Positions 28,652 through 36,518 of a DNA stretch of 64,000 nucleotides are shown one piece after another. Made by a program: the position numbers and the translations under genes. Origin of the DNA: Poindextera sp036272595 (GTDB lineage Bacteria; Pseudomonadota; Alphaproteobacteria; Caulobacterales; Caulobacteraceae); the NCBI GenBank assembly GCA_036272595.1, contig DATAYM010000009.1, positions 25,487-89,486 on the forward strand. The letters run 5' to 3'. A model generated the notes under the pieces. The model searched no databases, was not told the DNA's origin, and was given only the letters and a program-made list of their open reading frames with translations. The stretch's first letter is position 1; each line of letters starts with the position of its first letter.

Positions 28652-29406
28652 TCAACGCTTCAGGAACCCATCGATGCCGTCGCGGGCGGCGGCGAGGGCG
28701 AGGTTCTCCACCATGGCCTCCGAGGCGATGGCGTAGGCCTCGGCGAGCGGCGCATCGATCTGGCGGCGGAAGGCGGCCTTGCCGATGGCGATGGCCTCCG
28801 GCGGCTTGGCGGCGATCAGCCGGGCGGCCTCGTCGACCAGGCCGTCCAGCTCGCCGGCCGGCACGGCGCCGTTGATCAGGCCGAGTTCCACGGCGCGCGC
28901 GGCTTCGATGAACCGGCCGGTCAGCAGCATGTCGGCCGCCGCCTTGCGGCCCACGGCCCGGCCGAGCGCCACGCCGGGGGTCGAGCAGAACAGGCCGAGA
29001 TCGACGCCGGAGACCGCGAACCGCGCGGAGTCGGCGGCATAGGCCAGGTCGCAGCTGGCGACCAGCTGGCAGCCGGCCGCCACCGCCGCGCCCTGCACCT
29101 GGGCGATGACCGGGACCCGGACCGCGCCGATGGCCATCATCAGGGCCGAGCATTGGGCGAACAGGGCGGCGTGTCCGGCCCTGTCCTCCGAGGCGCGCAA
29201 CTCGCCGAGGTCGTGGCCGGCGCAGTAGATCCGCCCCGCCCGCCCAGCACGACCACCCGCACGCGGATATCGGCCGCCGCTTCCGCCAGCGCCGCGCCGA
29301 GGGCGTCCATCATGGCGGTGGAGAGCACGTTGGCCCGGTCCGGATCGTTCAGCGTCAGCCGCGCCACCGGCCCGTCGATCGCCTTGAGGACCAGATCACC
29401 GGCCAT
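28652..29406 (-). pseudogene. Frameshifted enoyl-CoA hydratase/isomerase (crotonase)
   Basis: The N-terminal half (29406 to about 29240: VARLTLNDPDRANVLSTAMM, VVVLGGRG) and the C-terminal half (about 29235 to 28652: IYCAGHDLGELRASEDR, VQGAAVAAGCQLVASCDLAY, oxyanion region GVDLGLFCSTPGVALGRAVG) are in different frames. The two join exactly if one base is restored within the G/C run at 29231-29245, which would give GGRG-x-IYCAGHD. Joined, the product is about 250 residues, normal for the family. This is either a genuine -1 frameshift inactivating a fatty-acid-oxidation type enzyme or a homopolymer sequencing error. Confidence 0.85.
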
Positions 29407-29410
29407 GGCG

Positions 29411-29803
29411 TCATTTCCCGCCCGGCCTGGGGGAGAAGCCGGGCTTGAGGGAAACGTAGAGCCTGTACACCGCCTCCATGTAGAGGGCGGCCGGATGGGC
29501 GGCGCAGTAGGCGCGGATGAAGGCTTGCTGGTCGGGAACCGGCCGCGCCTTCAGGTCGACCGTCGGCCGGGAGGCATCCATCTGGGCCAGGTTCCAGCCG
29601 GTCATCCAGCCCTGGGCCCATGAGAAATACAGCGTCTTGCGGCCGGGGTCGGCGGCGGAGGCCCTGAGGAATTCGGAACAGGCATAGGTCCCGACTCCCT
29701 CGCCGGCGGCCGTGTCGGCCATGGCCGGGGCGAGCGGGGCGAACACCAGCGCCGCCGCACAGACGGCGCTCAGGAGCTTGCCAAACCGGACTATCTTATC
29801 CAT
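29411..29803 (-). CDS. Secreted hypothetical protein
   Basis: A 130-residue protein with a Sec signal peptide (LLSAVCAAALVFAPLAPAMA, cleavage near residue 26). The mature part has two cysteines, in TYACSEFLRAS and FIRAYCAAHP, and a SWAQGWMTGWN segment. This layout (Cys, a central G-x-x-x-G helix, a second Cys before a final helix) recalls small Rap1a/Tai-like periplasmic proteins, but the match is weak and no immunity role is implied. It lies 4 nt from the end of the crotonase gene on the same strand. ATG 29803. Confidence 0.6.
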   Translation of the reverse strand: MDKIVRFGKLLSAVCAAALVFAPLAPAMADTAAGEGVGTYACSEFLRASAADPGRKTLYFSWAQGWMTGWNLAQMDASRPTVDLKARPVPDQQAFIRAYCAAHPAALYMEAVYRLYVSLKPGFSPRPGGK

Positions 29804-30067
29804 CGGACGGCCCGCCGGTGAACCGCCAGTAGGCCCGCCACGCGCCGGCGAGGTCAACCCCGCCGTCAGAAGGCGCAGGCCACGCGCCCGGGTGACGGTT
29901 TTCGAGCGCGCGGCGTTTCTGCCGCCTTGCTCTTGTCGCCGGGCTACGGCTCAATCGGTGCGGTAGCCGCACTTGTCGGGAGTCGGCCATCTTCGCGACA
30001 ATCCTGCCTGATTGAAACAGAGAGACGTTCGGGCCGCCTTCCTGGGCGGCGGAGGGACCAGCTGAAC
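29804..30067. other. Intergenic region without a supported gene
   Basis: 264 nt between a minus-strand secreted protein and the plus-strand ParA gene. Both promoters must lie here. I see no RNA gene or clear operator. The ribosome site GGAGGG for parA is at about 30051-30056. Confidence 0.4.
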
Positions 30068-30757
30068 ATGCGGACCATCGCGGTCATCGCGCTGAAGGGC
30101 GGCTCGGGAAAGACCACGGTGGCCTCGCACATCGCCCTGGCGGCGCATCTGCGCGGCCTGAAGACCCTGGTCGCCGACACCGACCCGCAGCGCTCGGCCA
30201 CCGAGGTGTTCAAGGCGCGCGCGGCCGACGGCCCGACCTGCGTCTCGGCCATCGGCCAGAGCCTGTTCGCCGCCCAGGTCGCCGGGGTCGGCTCCGGCAT
30301 GGACATGATGGTGATCGACACCGCCGCCGGCGCGGTCGAGGACGTCACCCAGGCCATCGTGGTGGCCAACCATTCGCTGCTGGTGGTGCGCCCGACCCTG
30401 ATGGACATCGCCGCGGCGGTGCGCACGGTCGACGTCATCCGCCGCCTGCGCAAGCCGGCCCTGGTGGTGGTCAACCAGGCCCCGACCAGCCGCGAAGGGG
30501 TCGAGCCGCCGTCGGTGAAGCGGGCCTTACGGGCCATCGAGGTCATGCGCCTGCCGGTCGTGCCCACCCTGTTGCGCGCGCGCTCGATCTACCAGTCGGC
30601 GCTGGAGACCGGCCGCTCGGCCGAGGAATGCTACGACGTCACCGCCGCCCGCGAGATCGCCGAGCTCTGGGCCTTCATCGAGCGCTTCACCTTCGGCAAG
30701 CGCAAAGGCGCCGAACCGAGCGAGGTGGAGGACGAGGATCTGAAGTTCGCGCCCTGA
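30068..30757 (+). CDS. ParA/MinD-type ATPase, orphan
   Basis: A 229-residue deviant-Walker ATPase. Deviant Walker A is ALKGGSGKTTVASHIA (residues ~8-22) with both lysines; A' is VADTDPQRSA and Walker B is MMVIDTAAGA. There is no N-terminal DNA-binding extension and no adjacent parB or parS cluster, so it is a small type Ib-like orphan rather than the chromosomal partition ParA. It is likely a spatial organiser or a nucleoid-using positioning factor; the cargo is unknown. The C-terminus ends in a short acidic tail. Confidence 0.85.
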   Translation: MRTIAVIALKGGSGKTTVASHIALAAHLRGLKTLVADTDPQRSATEVFKARAADGPTCVSAIGQSLFAAQVAGVGSGMDMMVIDTAAGAVEDVTQAIVVANHSLLVVRPTLMDIAAAVRTVDVIRRLRKPALVVVNQAPTSREGVEPPSVKRALRAIEVMRLPVVPTLLRARSIYQSALETGRSAEECYDVTAAREIAELWAFIERFTFGKRKGAEPSEVEDEDLKFAP

Positions 30758-30844
30758 AGCTTCCCGGCCGGAAGCGCGCCGCAGTCGCCATCAAGATTCG
30801 TGGAACTGCGTCTATAGTCGTTTCCGGCGCCGACGGAGGCTTGC

Positions 30845-32326
30845 TTGACCGCCCTGACCGAGACCAGACCCGAGAGCACGGCGCAAGACGCCGATATCGT
30901 GCTCACCGGCGTGCTCACCCGCGCCGACCACGAGACCTACAAGGAGCTGGGCTTCGACGTGCCGGCGGGGGTGCAGCGGCTGACCGTCGAATTCAGCTAC
31001 ACCGGCAAGGAGGAACGGGCGACCATCGACCTCGGCCTGTTCGATCCCGAACGGTTCAGGGGCTGGAGCGGCGGCGACAAGGCCAGGTTCACCCTCTCGG
31101 CGCTGGATGCGACGCCGTCCTACCAGCCCGGACCGTTGATCCCCGGCCGCTGGACGCTGTTGCTCGGCGTGCCCAACATCCGCCCCGGCAAGCAGGCGGC
31201 CTATGTCGCCAGGATCCGGTTCGACCGTGGCGAGCGCACCGCCGTCTCGTCCTTTTCCGACGAGCCGCTGCAGATGGGCGCGCGCTGGTACCGCGGCGAC
31301 CTGCACATGCACACCTGCCACAGCGACGGCACGGTCGAGGCCAGGAGCGGCGGCCGGCGCGTGCCCGGCCCGGTCTATCGCACGGTCGAGGCCGCCGCCG
31401 CCCGCGGCGTCGACTTCATCGCCGTCACCGACCACAACGCGGTGTCCCACCACCACGCGCTGCGCGAGCTGCAGCCCTATTTCGACAAGTTGCTGCTGAT
31501 CCCCGGGGTCGAGGTCACCACCTTCCACGGCCACGCCGGGGTGCTGGGGGCCATCGGCTTCGTCGAGTTCCGCCTCTCCAGCCCGCACCTGCGCCGGGTG
31601 CGCGACCTGCAGGATGCGGTGGAGCGCCAGCACGGCCTGTTTTCCATCAACCACCCGGCGTTGCCGTCCAACGAGCTGTGCATGGGCTGCGGCTGGACGG
31701 CGGAATCGACCGATTACGCGCGGGTCGCCTCGATCGAGGTGGTCAACGGAGGCGCGGTTGGAGCCCAGGGCGGCGGGGCCGAAGGGGTCTTTTCCGGCCT
31801 GCCCTTCTGGGAGGCGCGGCTGAACGAGGGTTTCCGCCCCACCGCCATCGGCGGCAGCGACAACCACAAGCCCGACGACGGCGGCGCCAAGCCTTCGTCG
31901 GTCGCGTCGCCGACCACGGTGGTCTGGGCCGAAAACCTCTCCGAGCGCGCCATTCTCGACGCCATCCGCGCCGGCCGGGTGTTCATCGACGTGGCCGGCG
32001 CCGGCGACCGGGTGCTGGAGCTGACCGCCTGGGTCGGCGAGCGCACCGTCCACATGGGCGAGTCGATCACCGCCGCCGATGGCGAGGTCGTCGCCTTCCA
32101 CGCCCGGCTGCAGGGCCTGAGCGGCGGCCGGATCGAGGTGATCGAGGACGGCCAGGTCTTGGCCGACGCCGCTCCCGGGGTCTCCGACGACCCCGCCGCC
32201 TCGCTCGACCTTCGCTGGACCAGCGACGGCGGCCGCCACTGGCTCCGCCTCAACGCCCGCGACGCCGAAGGCAGGCTGATGCTGATCGGCAACCCGATCT
32301 ACGTGAATTTCGCTGAGCGGGGCTAG
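30845..32326 (+). CDS. CehA/McbA-type PHP-fold metallohydrolase
   Basis: A 493-residue protein with an N-terminal beta-sandwich (1-150) and a PHP-type metal hydrolase domain. Metal-binding motifs: YRGDLHMHTCHSDGTVE (~157), FIAVTDHNAVSHHHAL, a Glu in IPGVEVTTFHGHAG, FSINHPALPSNELC and TAIGGSDNHKP. This is the set seen in CehA/McbA family hydrolases. A C-terminal beta-rich domain follows from about 400. The start is TTG 30845 with GGAGG 6 nt upstream. No signal peptide. The substrate is unknown. Confidence 0.85.
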   Translation: MTALTETRPESTAQDADIVLTGVLTRADHETYKELGFDVPAGVQRLTVEFSYTGKEERATIDLGLFDPERFRGWSGGDKARFTLSALDATPSYQPGPLIPGRWTLLLGVPNIRPGKQAAYVARIRFDRGERTAVSSFSDEPLQMGARWYRGDLHMHTCHSDGTVEARSGGRRVPGPVYRTVEAAAARGVDFIAVTDHNAVSHHHALRELQPYFDKLLLIPGVEVTTFHGHAGVLGAIGFVEFRLSSPHLRRVRDLQDAVERQHGLFSINHPALPSNELCMGCGWTAESTDYARVASIEVVNGGAVGAQGGGAEGVFSGLPFWEARLNEGFRPTAIGGSDNHKPDDGGAKPSSVASPTTVVWAENLSERAILDAIRAGRVFIDVAGAGDRVLELTAWVGERTVHMGESITAADGEVVAFHARLQGLSGGRIEVIEDGQVLADAAPGVSDDPAASLDLRWTSDGGRHWLRLNARDAEGRLMLIGNPIYVNFAERG

Positions 32327-32331
32327 GGCGC

Positions 32332-32589
32332 ATGTCTATGCGCATACTCACGGTCTCACCGGACAGCCAACTCGCTCTAGACGATGACCTTCTGAAACAC
32401 CTGAGCGTTCGACCCGGTGAGCAGGTCGCCATTGAGGCGCTTCCCGACGGTCGGATCGAGATGAAGGCGGTGAGACCAACCGGCAGGATTTCCGATGTTT
32501 TCGGACGCCTGAAACGAGAGAACGGACCGTCCCTTTCGATCGACGAGGTGAGCGGGATCGGCCAGGATGGCTGGGCCGGCAAGCGGTGA
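32332..32589 (+). CDS. AbrB/MazE-type antitoxin-like protein, orphan
   Basis: An 85-residue protein with a swapped-hairpin AbrB-like N-terminus: ILTVSPDSQLALDDDLLKHLSV, RPGEQVAIEALPDGRIEMKAV. The C-terminal tail (SDVFGRLKRENGPSLSIDEV) resembles the toxin-binding tail of VapB/MazE antitoxins. Normally a PIN-domain toxin overlaps the stop. Here a GTGA overlap does occur at 32586, but the frame closes after 15 codons at 32633, so no toxin is present. Confidence 0.7.
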   Translation: MSMRILTVSPDSQLALDDDLLKHLSVRPGEQVAIEALPDGRIEMKAVRPTGRISDVFGRLKRENGPSLSIDEVSGIGQDGWAGKR

Positions 32590-32634
32590 AGCTCATGGAA
32601 GCCCAAGGCGAGACGGCGCGCCTGCTGTTCTAGG

Positions 32635-33012
32635 CTAGGCCGCCGGCTCGCGGTAGTTCAGCTCGATGTTCACCCCGTTCAGGTCGCGGATGAAGATCTG
32701 GCGGATCGGCGCGCCCGGGATCTCCAACGCCCGCCAGGCGATACCCGCCGCGTCCAGCCGGCGGACGATGTCGTCATAGTCGTCGATGCGGAAGGCGAAG
32801 TGGTCCAGCGCCGCCTGCGCCGACGGCCCTCTCGGCGCGTCGAGCTCCACCAGGTGCACCACCGCGCCGTCACCGGCGTAGAGCCAGGCGCCGTCGAACG
32901 GGAAGTCGGGTCGCCAGCCTTCGACCAGGCCGAGGACGTCGCGGAAGAAGGCGCGCGTCTCCTCCAGCCGATGGGTGCCGATATTGATGTGGTCGATGCC
33001 GCGTATGGCCAT
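32635..33012 (-). CDS. VOC family (glyoxalase-like) protein
   Basis: A 125-residue single-domain VOC protein: GIDHINIGTHRLEETRAFFRDVLGL (metal His at ~8), VHLVELDAP, a central LDHFAFRIDDYDDIVRRL (second His), and a C-terminal IFIRDLNGVNIELNY with the final metal Glu. Such proteins are dioxygenases, isomerases or resistance proteins; the specific reaction cannot be assigned. It is 64 nt downstream of the HtrA-like gene on the same strand and could be co-transcribed. Confidence 0.85.
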   Translation of the reverse strand: MAIRGIDHINIGTHRLEETRAFFRDVLGLVEGWRPDFPFDGAWLYAGDGAVVHLVELDAPRGPSAQAALDHFAFRIDDYDDIVRRLDAAGIAWRALEIPGAPIRQIFIRDLNGVNIELNYREPAA

Positions 33013-33076
33013 TGCATCCGCTCCGCTGCGCGCTCCGACGTTAAGGACCGGGCGGCCGCCTGTGAAGGGCTCGGCC

Positions 33077-34024
33077 TCAGTCGTCCAGATCGGGCAGGAC
33101 GGCGAAGGTCTCGATCTTGGCTTGGCGGATCAGCGTCATTTCGGCCTCGCCGCCGGCGATCTCGGCGGTCAGCAGCCGGTGCAGGTCGTCGACGGTGAAG
33201 ATCTTGGCGCCGGCGAATTCCAGCACAACGTCGCCGGCCTTGAGGCCGGCGCGCTCGGCCGGGCCGCCGGCGACGATCTCGCTGATCAGGACGGCGGTCT
33301 CGCCCTCCCGGTGCAGCCGCCGCGCCAGCCGCGCATCCAGCGGCGTGGTCTGGCCGGCCAGGCCCAGCCGTGCGCGGCGCACCCGCCCGTCGCGCATCAG
33401 GCGGGCGGTGACGTCGACGGCGGTGTCGATGCCGATGGCGAAGCACAGGCCCTGCGCGCCGCCGATCATGGCGGTGTTGACGCCGACGACGCGCCCCTTG
33501 GCGTCCACCAGGGCGCCGCCGGAATTGCCGGGGTTGAGCGGCGCATCGGTCTGGATGACGCTCTCGATCAGCCGTCCCGACGGCGAGCGCAGGGTGCGGC
33601 CGAGGGCGCTGACGATGCCGGCGGTAACCGTGGCCTGGAAGCCGAGCGGATTGCCGATCGCCACCACCAGCTGGCCGACGCGCAAGGCGCCCGAGCGGCC
33701 GAACCGGGCGTGCGGCAGGCCGGTTGCTTCCAGCCGCAGCACCGCCAGGTCGGTCGCCGGGTCGTCGCCGATCAGCCGTGCTGCGAAACGGCGACCATCG
33801 GTGAGGCTGGCCTCCAGCTTGGCGGCGCCGGCCACGACGTGGCTGTTGGTGAGCAGATAGCCGTCCGGCGCGAACAGCACGCCGGAGCCGGTTCCGCCGC
33901 GCCCGGTCCTGGCGGTGGCGGCGATATGCACCACCGCCGGCCCGACGGTGTCGAAGGCCTGGACGACGCTGGCGGAATAGGGATCGAGCGCTTCATCGGC
34001 GCGCTCTGCCGAGTCAAATGCCAT
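33077..34024 (-). CDS. HtrA/DegP-like serine protease with one PDZ domain
   Basis: A 315-residue trypsin-like protease. Catalytic triad: His in LLTNSHVVAGA (~62), Asp in DPATDLAVLRLE and Ser in LNPGNSGGALVDAKG. One PDZ domain follows (~220-310: LISEIVAGGPAERAGLKAGDVVLEF). No signal peptide or membrane anchor is visible from ATG 34024; an in-frame extension to 34060 does not create one. That is unusual, since HtrA proteases are normally periplasmic, so this one may act in the cytoplasm or be exported by another route. Confidence 0.88.
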   Translation of the reverse strand: MAFDSAERADEALDPYSASVVQAFDTVGPAVVHIAATARTGRGGTGSGVLFAPDGYLLTNSHVVAGAAKLEASLTDGRRFAARLIGDDPATDLAVLRLEATGLPHARFGRSGALRVGQLVVAIGNPLGFQATVTAGIVSALGRTLRSPSGRLIESVIQTDAPLNPGNSGGALVDAKGRVVGVNTAMIGGAQGLCFAIGIDTAVDVTARLMRDGRVRRARLGLAGQTTPLDARLARRLHREGETAVLISEIVAGGPAERAGLKAGDVVLEFAGAKIFTVDDLHRLLTAEIAGGEAEMTLIRQAKIETFAVLPDLDD

Positions 34025-34084
34025 GCGCGAAAAAATGGGAACCCCGCCCCGCGGCCGCAAGCGGCCACGCCGCGGGGAGGGGCC

Positions 34085-34903
34085 TTAGGCCGACGCGAGG
34101 ATGAAGCGCCGCACGGCCTTGGCGAAGCCGTCGGCCTCGTTGCTGTCGGTCACGGCGCTGGCCTGCGCCTTCACCGCATCGCTGGCGTTGCCCATGGCGA
34201 TGGACAGGCCGCTCTTTTTGAACATCAGCACGTCGTTGGGCATGTCGCCCATGGTGGCGATCCGCTCAGGCGGGATGTCGAGCATCTTCGAGAGGGTGGT
34301 CACCACTCCGCCCTTGTTGGCCTGGGGGTTGGTCACGTCCAGATAGTAGGGCTGGGAGCGGGCGGCGCTGGCATGGTCGCCCAGGGTCTTCTGCGCCAGG
34401 GTCTCGCAGGCGGCGACGCGGTCCAGATCATCGGAGACCCCCACCAGCTTCACCGTCTGCGCCAGGTCCGCCTTGGTGAACGCCGGCTCGACGCGGGCGT
34501 CGAACTTCACCGTCCAGGCCTCGCGCGCGACATGGGGCGCCTTGGGATCGCGGATCAGCCACTCGGTCCCGGTGTAGAGCCAGGCGTCCAGGCCCTGGTC
34601 CAGGATCAGGTCCAGGGCCTGGGCGGCCACCGCCGGCTCCAGGGTATGGCTCTCGATCACGGTCATGTCGGGCTTGACGAAGACGCCGCCGTTGAACCCG
34701 GCGATCGGGCTGGTCAGCGCCAGGGGCTCGATCAGCATCTGCATGCCGCGCGGCGGTCGGCCGCTGGTGATGGCCAGCACCACGCCCGCAGCCGCCAACT
34801 CGCGCGCCGCGGCGATCGCCTCAGGCGTCAACACCTTGTCCTGGGTCACCAGCGTGCCGTCGACATCCGCCAGCAAAAGGCGGATGGGCCGTTCAGCGCT
34901 CAT
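34085..34903 (-). CDS. HAD-superfamily (Cof-type) phosphatase
   Basis: A 272-residue HAD hydrolase with a type IIB cap. Motif I is LLLADVDGTLVTQDK (nucleophile Asp), motif II AITSGRPPRG, motif III the Lys in NKGGVVTTLSKML, and motif IV TMGDMPNDVLMFKKSGLSIAMGNA. Cof-like proteins dephosphorylate sugar phosphates or cofactors. ATG 34903 has GGGAGAG 6 nt upstream. The pocket is complete; the substrate is unknown. Confidence 0.9.
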   Translation of the reverse strand: MSAERPIRLLLADVDGTLVTQDKVLTPEAIAAARELAAAGVVLAITSGRPPRGMQMLIEPLALTSPIAGFNGGVFVKPDMTVIESHTLEPAVAAQALDLILDQGLDAWLYTGTEWLIRDPKAPHVAREAWTVKFDARVEPAFTKADLAQTVKLVGVSDDLDRVAACETLAQKTLGDHASAARSQPYYLDVTNPQANKGGVVTTLSKMLDIPPERIATMGDMPNDVLMFKKSGLSIAMGNASDAVKAQASAVTDSNEADGFAKAVRRFILASA

Positions 34904-35056
34904 GCAGCTCTCTCCCGGCGAAAGGCGCCCGCCTGCCGCAGTGTTGGCCCCTGGCGCCGCCCACGACAAGGGGTTGCGAGGACAACGGCTACGCGCTGGT
35001 CCTGGTGGGACGCGGACCTCTTGAAGCGACAGCGATGCTCGGCGCTGTCCCGGCGA

Positions 35057-35773
35057 CTAGCGGCTGGCTAGCCTGATCGGCGCCGCCACATACCGATCCG
35101 GAAATTCGCGGGCCAGGGCCTCGACCTTGGGCATGTCGAACCGCGCTATGTAGGGATAGCCCGGATTTCGAACCAGGAAGTCCTGATGATAGTCCTCAGC
35201 GGCGTAGAAGCCGGTGGCCGGGTCGATCCGGGTCGCGATCGGCCGGCTGAAGGCGCCGGAGCGATTGAGCTGGTCGACATAGGCCTGGGCGATCCGGTGC
35301 TGCTCTGGGATGGCGTAGAAGATCTCCGAGCGATATTGCGTCCCCTCGTCCGGGTATTGCCGGTCGACCTGGGTCGGGTCGGTCGCCACTGAAAAGAAGA
35401 TGCGCAGGATCTGCCCATAGGAGATCTGGCTCGGGTCGAAGGTGATCCGCACGGATTCGGCGTGGCCGGTGGTTCCGGTGCTCACAAGCTCGTAGCTGGC
35501 GGTCGCCGCGGCGCCCCCCGCATAGCCGGCGACGACTTTTCGAACGCCTCGAACGTGCTCGAACACGCCCTGAACGCCCCAGAAACAGCCGCCGGACAGG
35601 ATCGCGGTTTCCGATCCGGGCGCCGATGGACGCAGGCTGTCGATGGCCGGGGCCGCGACGGGCGCGGTGGGGGCCGATGCGCCGACGGCCGGCCGGCCGC
35701 TCAGCGCCGCGGCCGCGAGCAGTACGCCGGCGCCGACGGCGGCGAGGCTCGGAAAGAGGGGATTGAAGGCCAT
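35057..35773 (-). CDS. msrA: Peptide methionine (S)-S-oxide reductase, exported
   Basis: Reduces the S-epimer of methionine sulfoxide in proteins. It has 238 residues, with the MsrA catalytic motif ILSGGCFWGVQGVFEH (Cys ~62), GYAGG, YHQDFL and the ATDPTQVDRQ-PDEGTQYRS blocks. An N-terminal hydrophobic segment (LAAVGAGVLLAAAALSG) indicates a membrane-anchored or periplasmic form, unlike the common cytoplasmic MsrA. It is 39 nt downstream of msrB on the same strand. The pair is probably transcribed from the GTAACC-N16-CGAA promoter upstream of msrB. Confidence 0.93.
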   Translation of the reverse strand: MAFNPLFPSLAAVGAGVLLAAAALSGRPAVGASAPTAPVAAPAIDSLRPSAPGSETAILSGGCFWGVQGVFEHVRGVRKVVAGYAGGAAATASYELVSTGTTGHAESVRITFDPSQISYGQILRIFFSVATDPTQVDRQYPDEGTQYRSEIFYAIPEQHRIAQAYVDQLNRSGAFSRPIATRIDPATGFYAAEDYHQDFLVRNPGYPYIARFDMPKVEALAREFPDRYVAAPIRLASR

Positions 35774-35812
35774 GGGGGCTCCTGTCGGATTGGCGGCGGG
35801 CGAAGCGGGGTG

Positions 35813-36301
35813 TCAGGCGGCGGTGAAGGTCATGGCCACGCCGTTCATGCAGTAGCGCAGCCCAGTCGGCTCGGGCCCGTCGTTGAAAACGTGGCCCAGA
35901 TGGCCACCGCAGCGGCGGCAGTGAACTTCGGTGCGGACCATCAGCAGGCTGGTGTCGGTCGTGGTGCGCACGGCCCCGTCGATCGGGCGCCAGAAACTGG
36001 GCCAGCCGGTGCCGGACTCGAACTTGGTTTGCGACGAATAGAGCGGCGAGCGGCAACCGGCGCAGCTGTAAAGGCCCTTGCGAAACAGGTGATCCAGCGG
36101 GCTCGAGCCCGGCGCTTCGGTTCCGGCTTCGCGAAGCACGCCATATTGGGCCGGCGTGAGCAGACGTCGCCATTCGGCATCCGTGTGGCTGACCTCGAAA
36201 GTCTCGCCATCCGGCTTCGCCGAACCCCTGGCGGCAAAGCCAAGACAGGCGACTACGCCGGCGAGCGCGGTTCCCGCGACCAGGGTCCTGCGGTCGATCA
36301 T
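35813..36301 (-). CDS. msrB: Peptide methionine (R)-S-oxide reductase, exported
   Basis: Reduces the R-epimer of methionine sulfoxide. It has 162 residues. The N-terminus has a twin-arginine-like signal (DRRTLVAGTALAGVVACLGFA). Zinc cysteines are in YSCAGCRSPLY and VHCRRCGGHLGHVF; GTGWPSFWRPI and the catalytic Cys in GLRYCMNGVAMTF complete the family motifs. ATG 36301 has GGAGG 6 nt upstream. First gene of msrB-msrA. Export of both enzymes implies repair of oxidised envelope proteins. Confidence 0.93.
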   Translation of the reverse strand: MIDRRTLVAGTALAGVVACLGFAARGSAKPDGETFEVSHTDAEWRRLLTPAQYGVLREAGTEAPGSSPLDHLFRKGLYSCAGCRSPLYSSQTKFESGTGWPSFWRPIDGAVRTTTDTSLLMVRTEVHCRRCGGHLGHVFNDGPEPTGLRYCMNGVAMTFTAA

Positions 36302-36352
36302 CGGCGGCCTCCATTCGGTTCGGCGGCTGGGATTCCGCACCGCATCCGATAG

Positions 36353-36378
36353 TTCGCGGCCCGGCCGCCGTTGGTTAC
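36353..36378 (-). promoter_or_regulatory. ECF-type promoter for msrB-msrA (GTAACC-N16-CGAA)
   Basis: On the minus strand GTAACC (36378-36373) is followed after exactly 16 nt by CGAA (36356-36353), 52 nt before the msrB start. This -35/-10 pair is the form I recall for Caulobacter SigF-type ECF sigma factors. A mirror copy serves the divergent gene. Confidence 0.65.
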
Positions 36379-36419
36379 ATCAGCGGATCTGGAATTCGCG
36401 GTTTTCGGGCGATTGACCT

Positions 36420-36445
36420 GTAACCAAGGCGCCCTCCGCCGCGAA
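36420..36445 (+). promoter_or_regulatory. ECF-type promoter for DUF1223 gene (GTAACC-N16-CGAA)
   Basis: GTAACC at 36420-36425, 16-nt spacer, CGAA at 36442-36445, about 74 nt before the TTG start. With the minus-strand copy it forms the 9-bp inverted repeat TTGGTTACA-N39-TGTAACCAA (36371-36427). Confidence 0.65.
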
Positions 36446-36518
36446 CCCTCCTCAGGGACCCGCCTCAGGGATCCGGCCCCAAAGGCGACGGGGTGTTCCG
36501 ACCAGAAGGAGACCGCAG

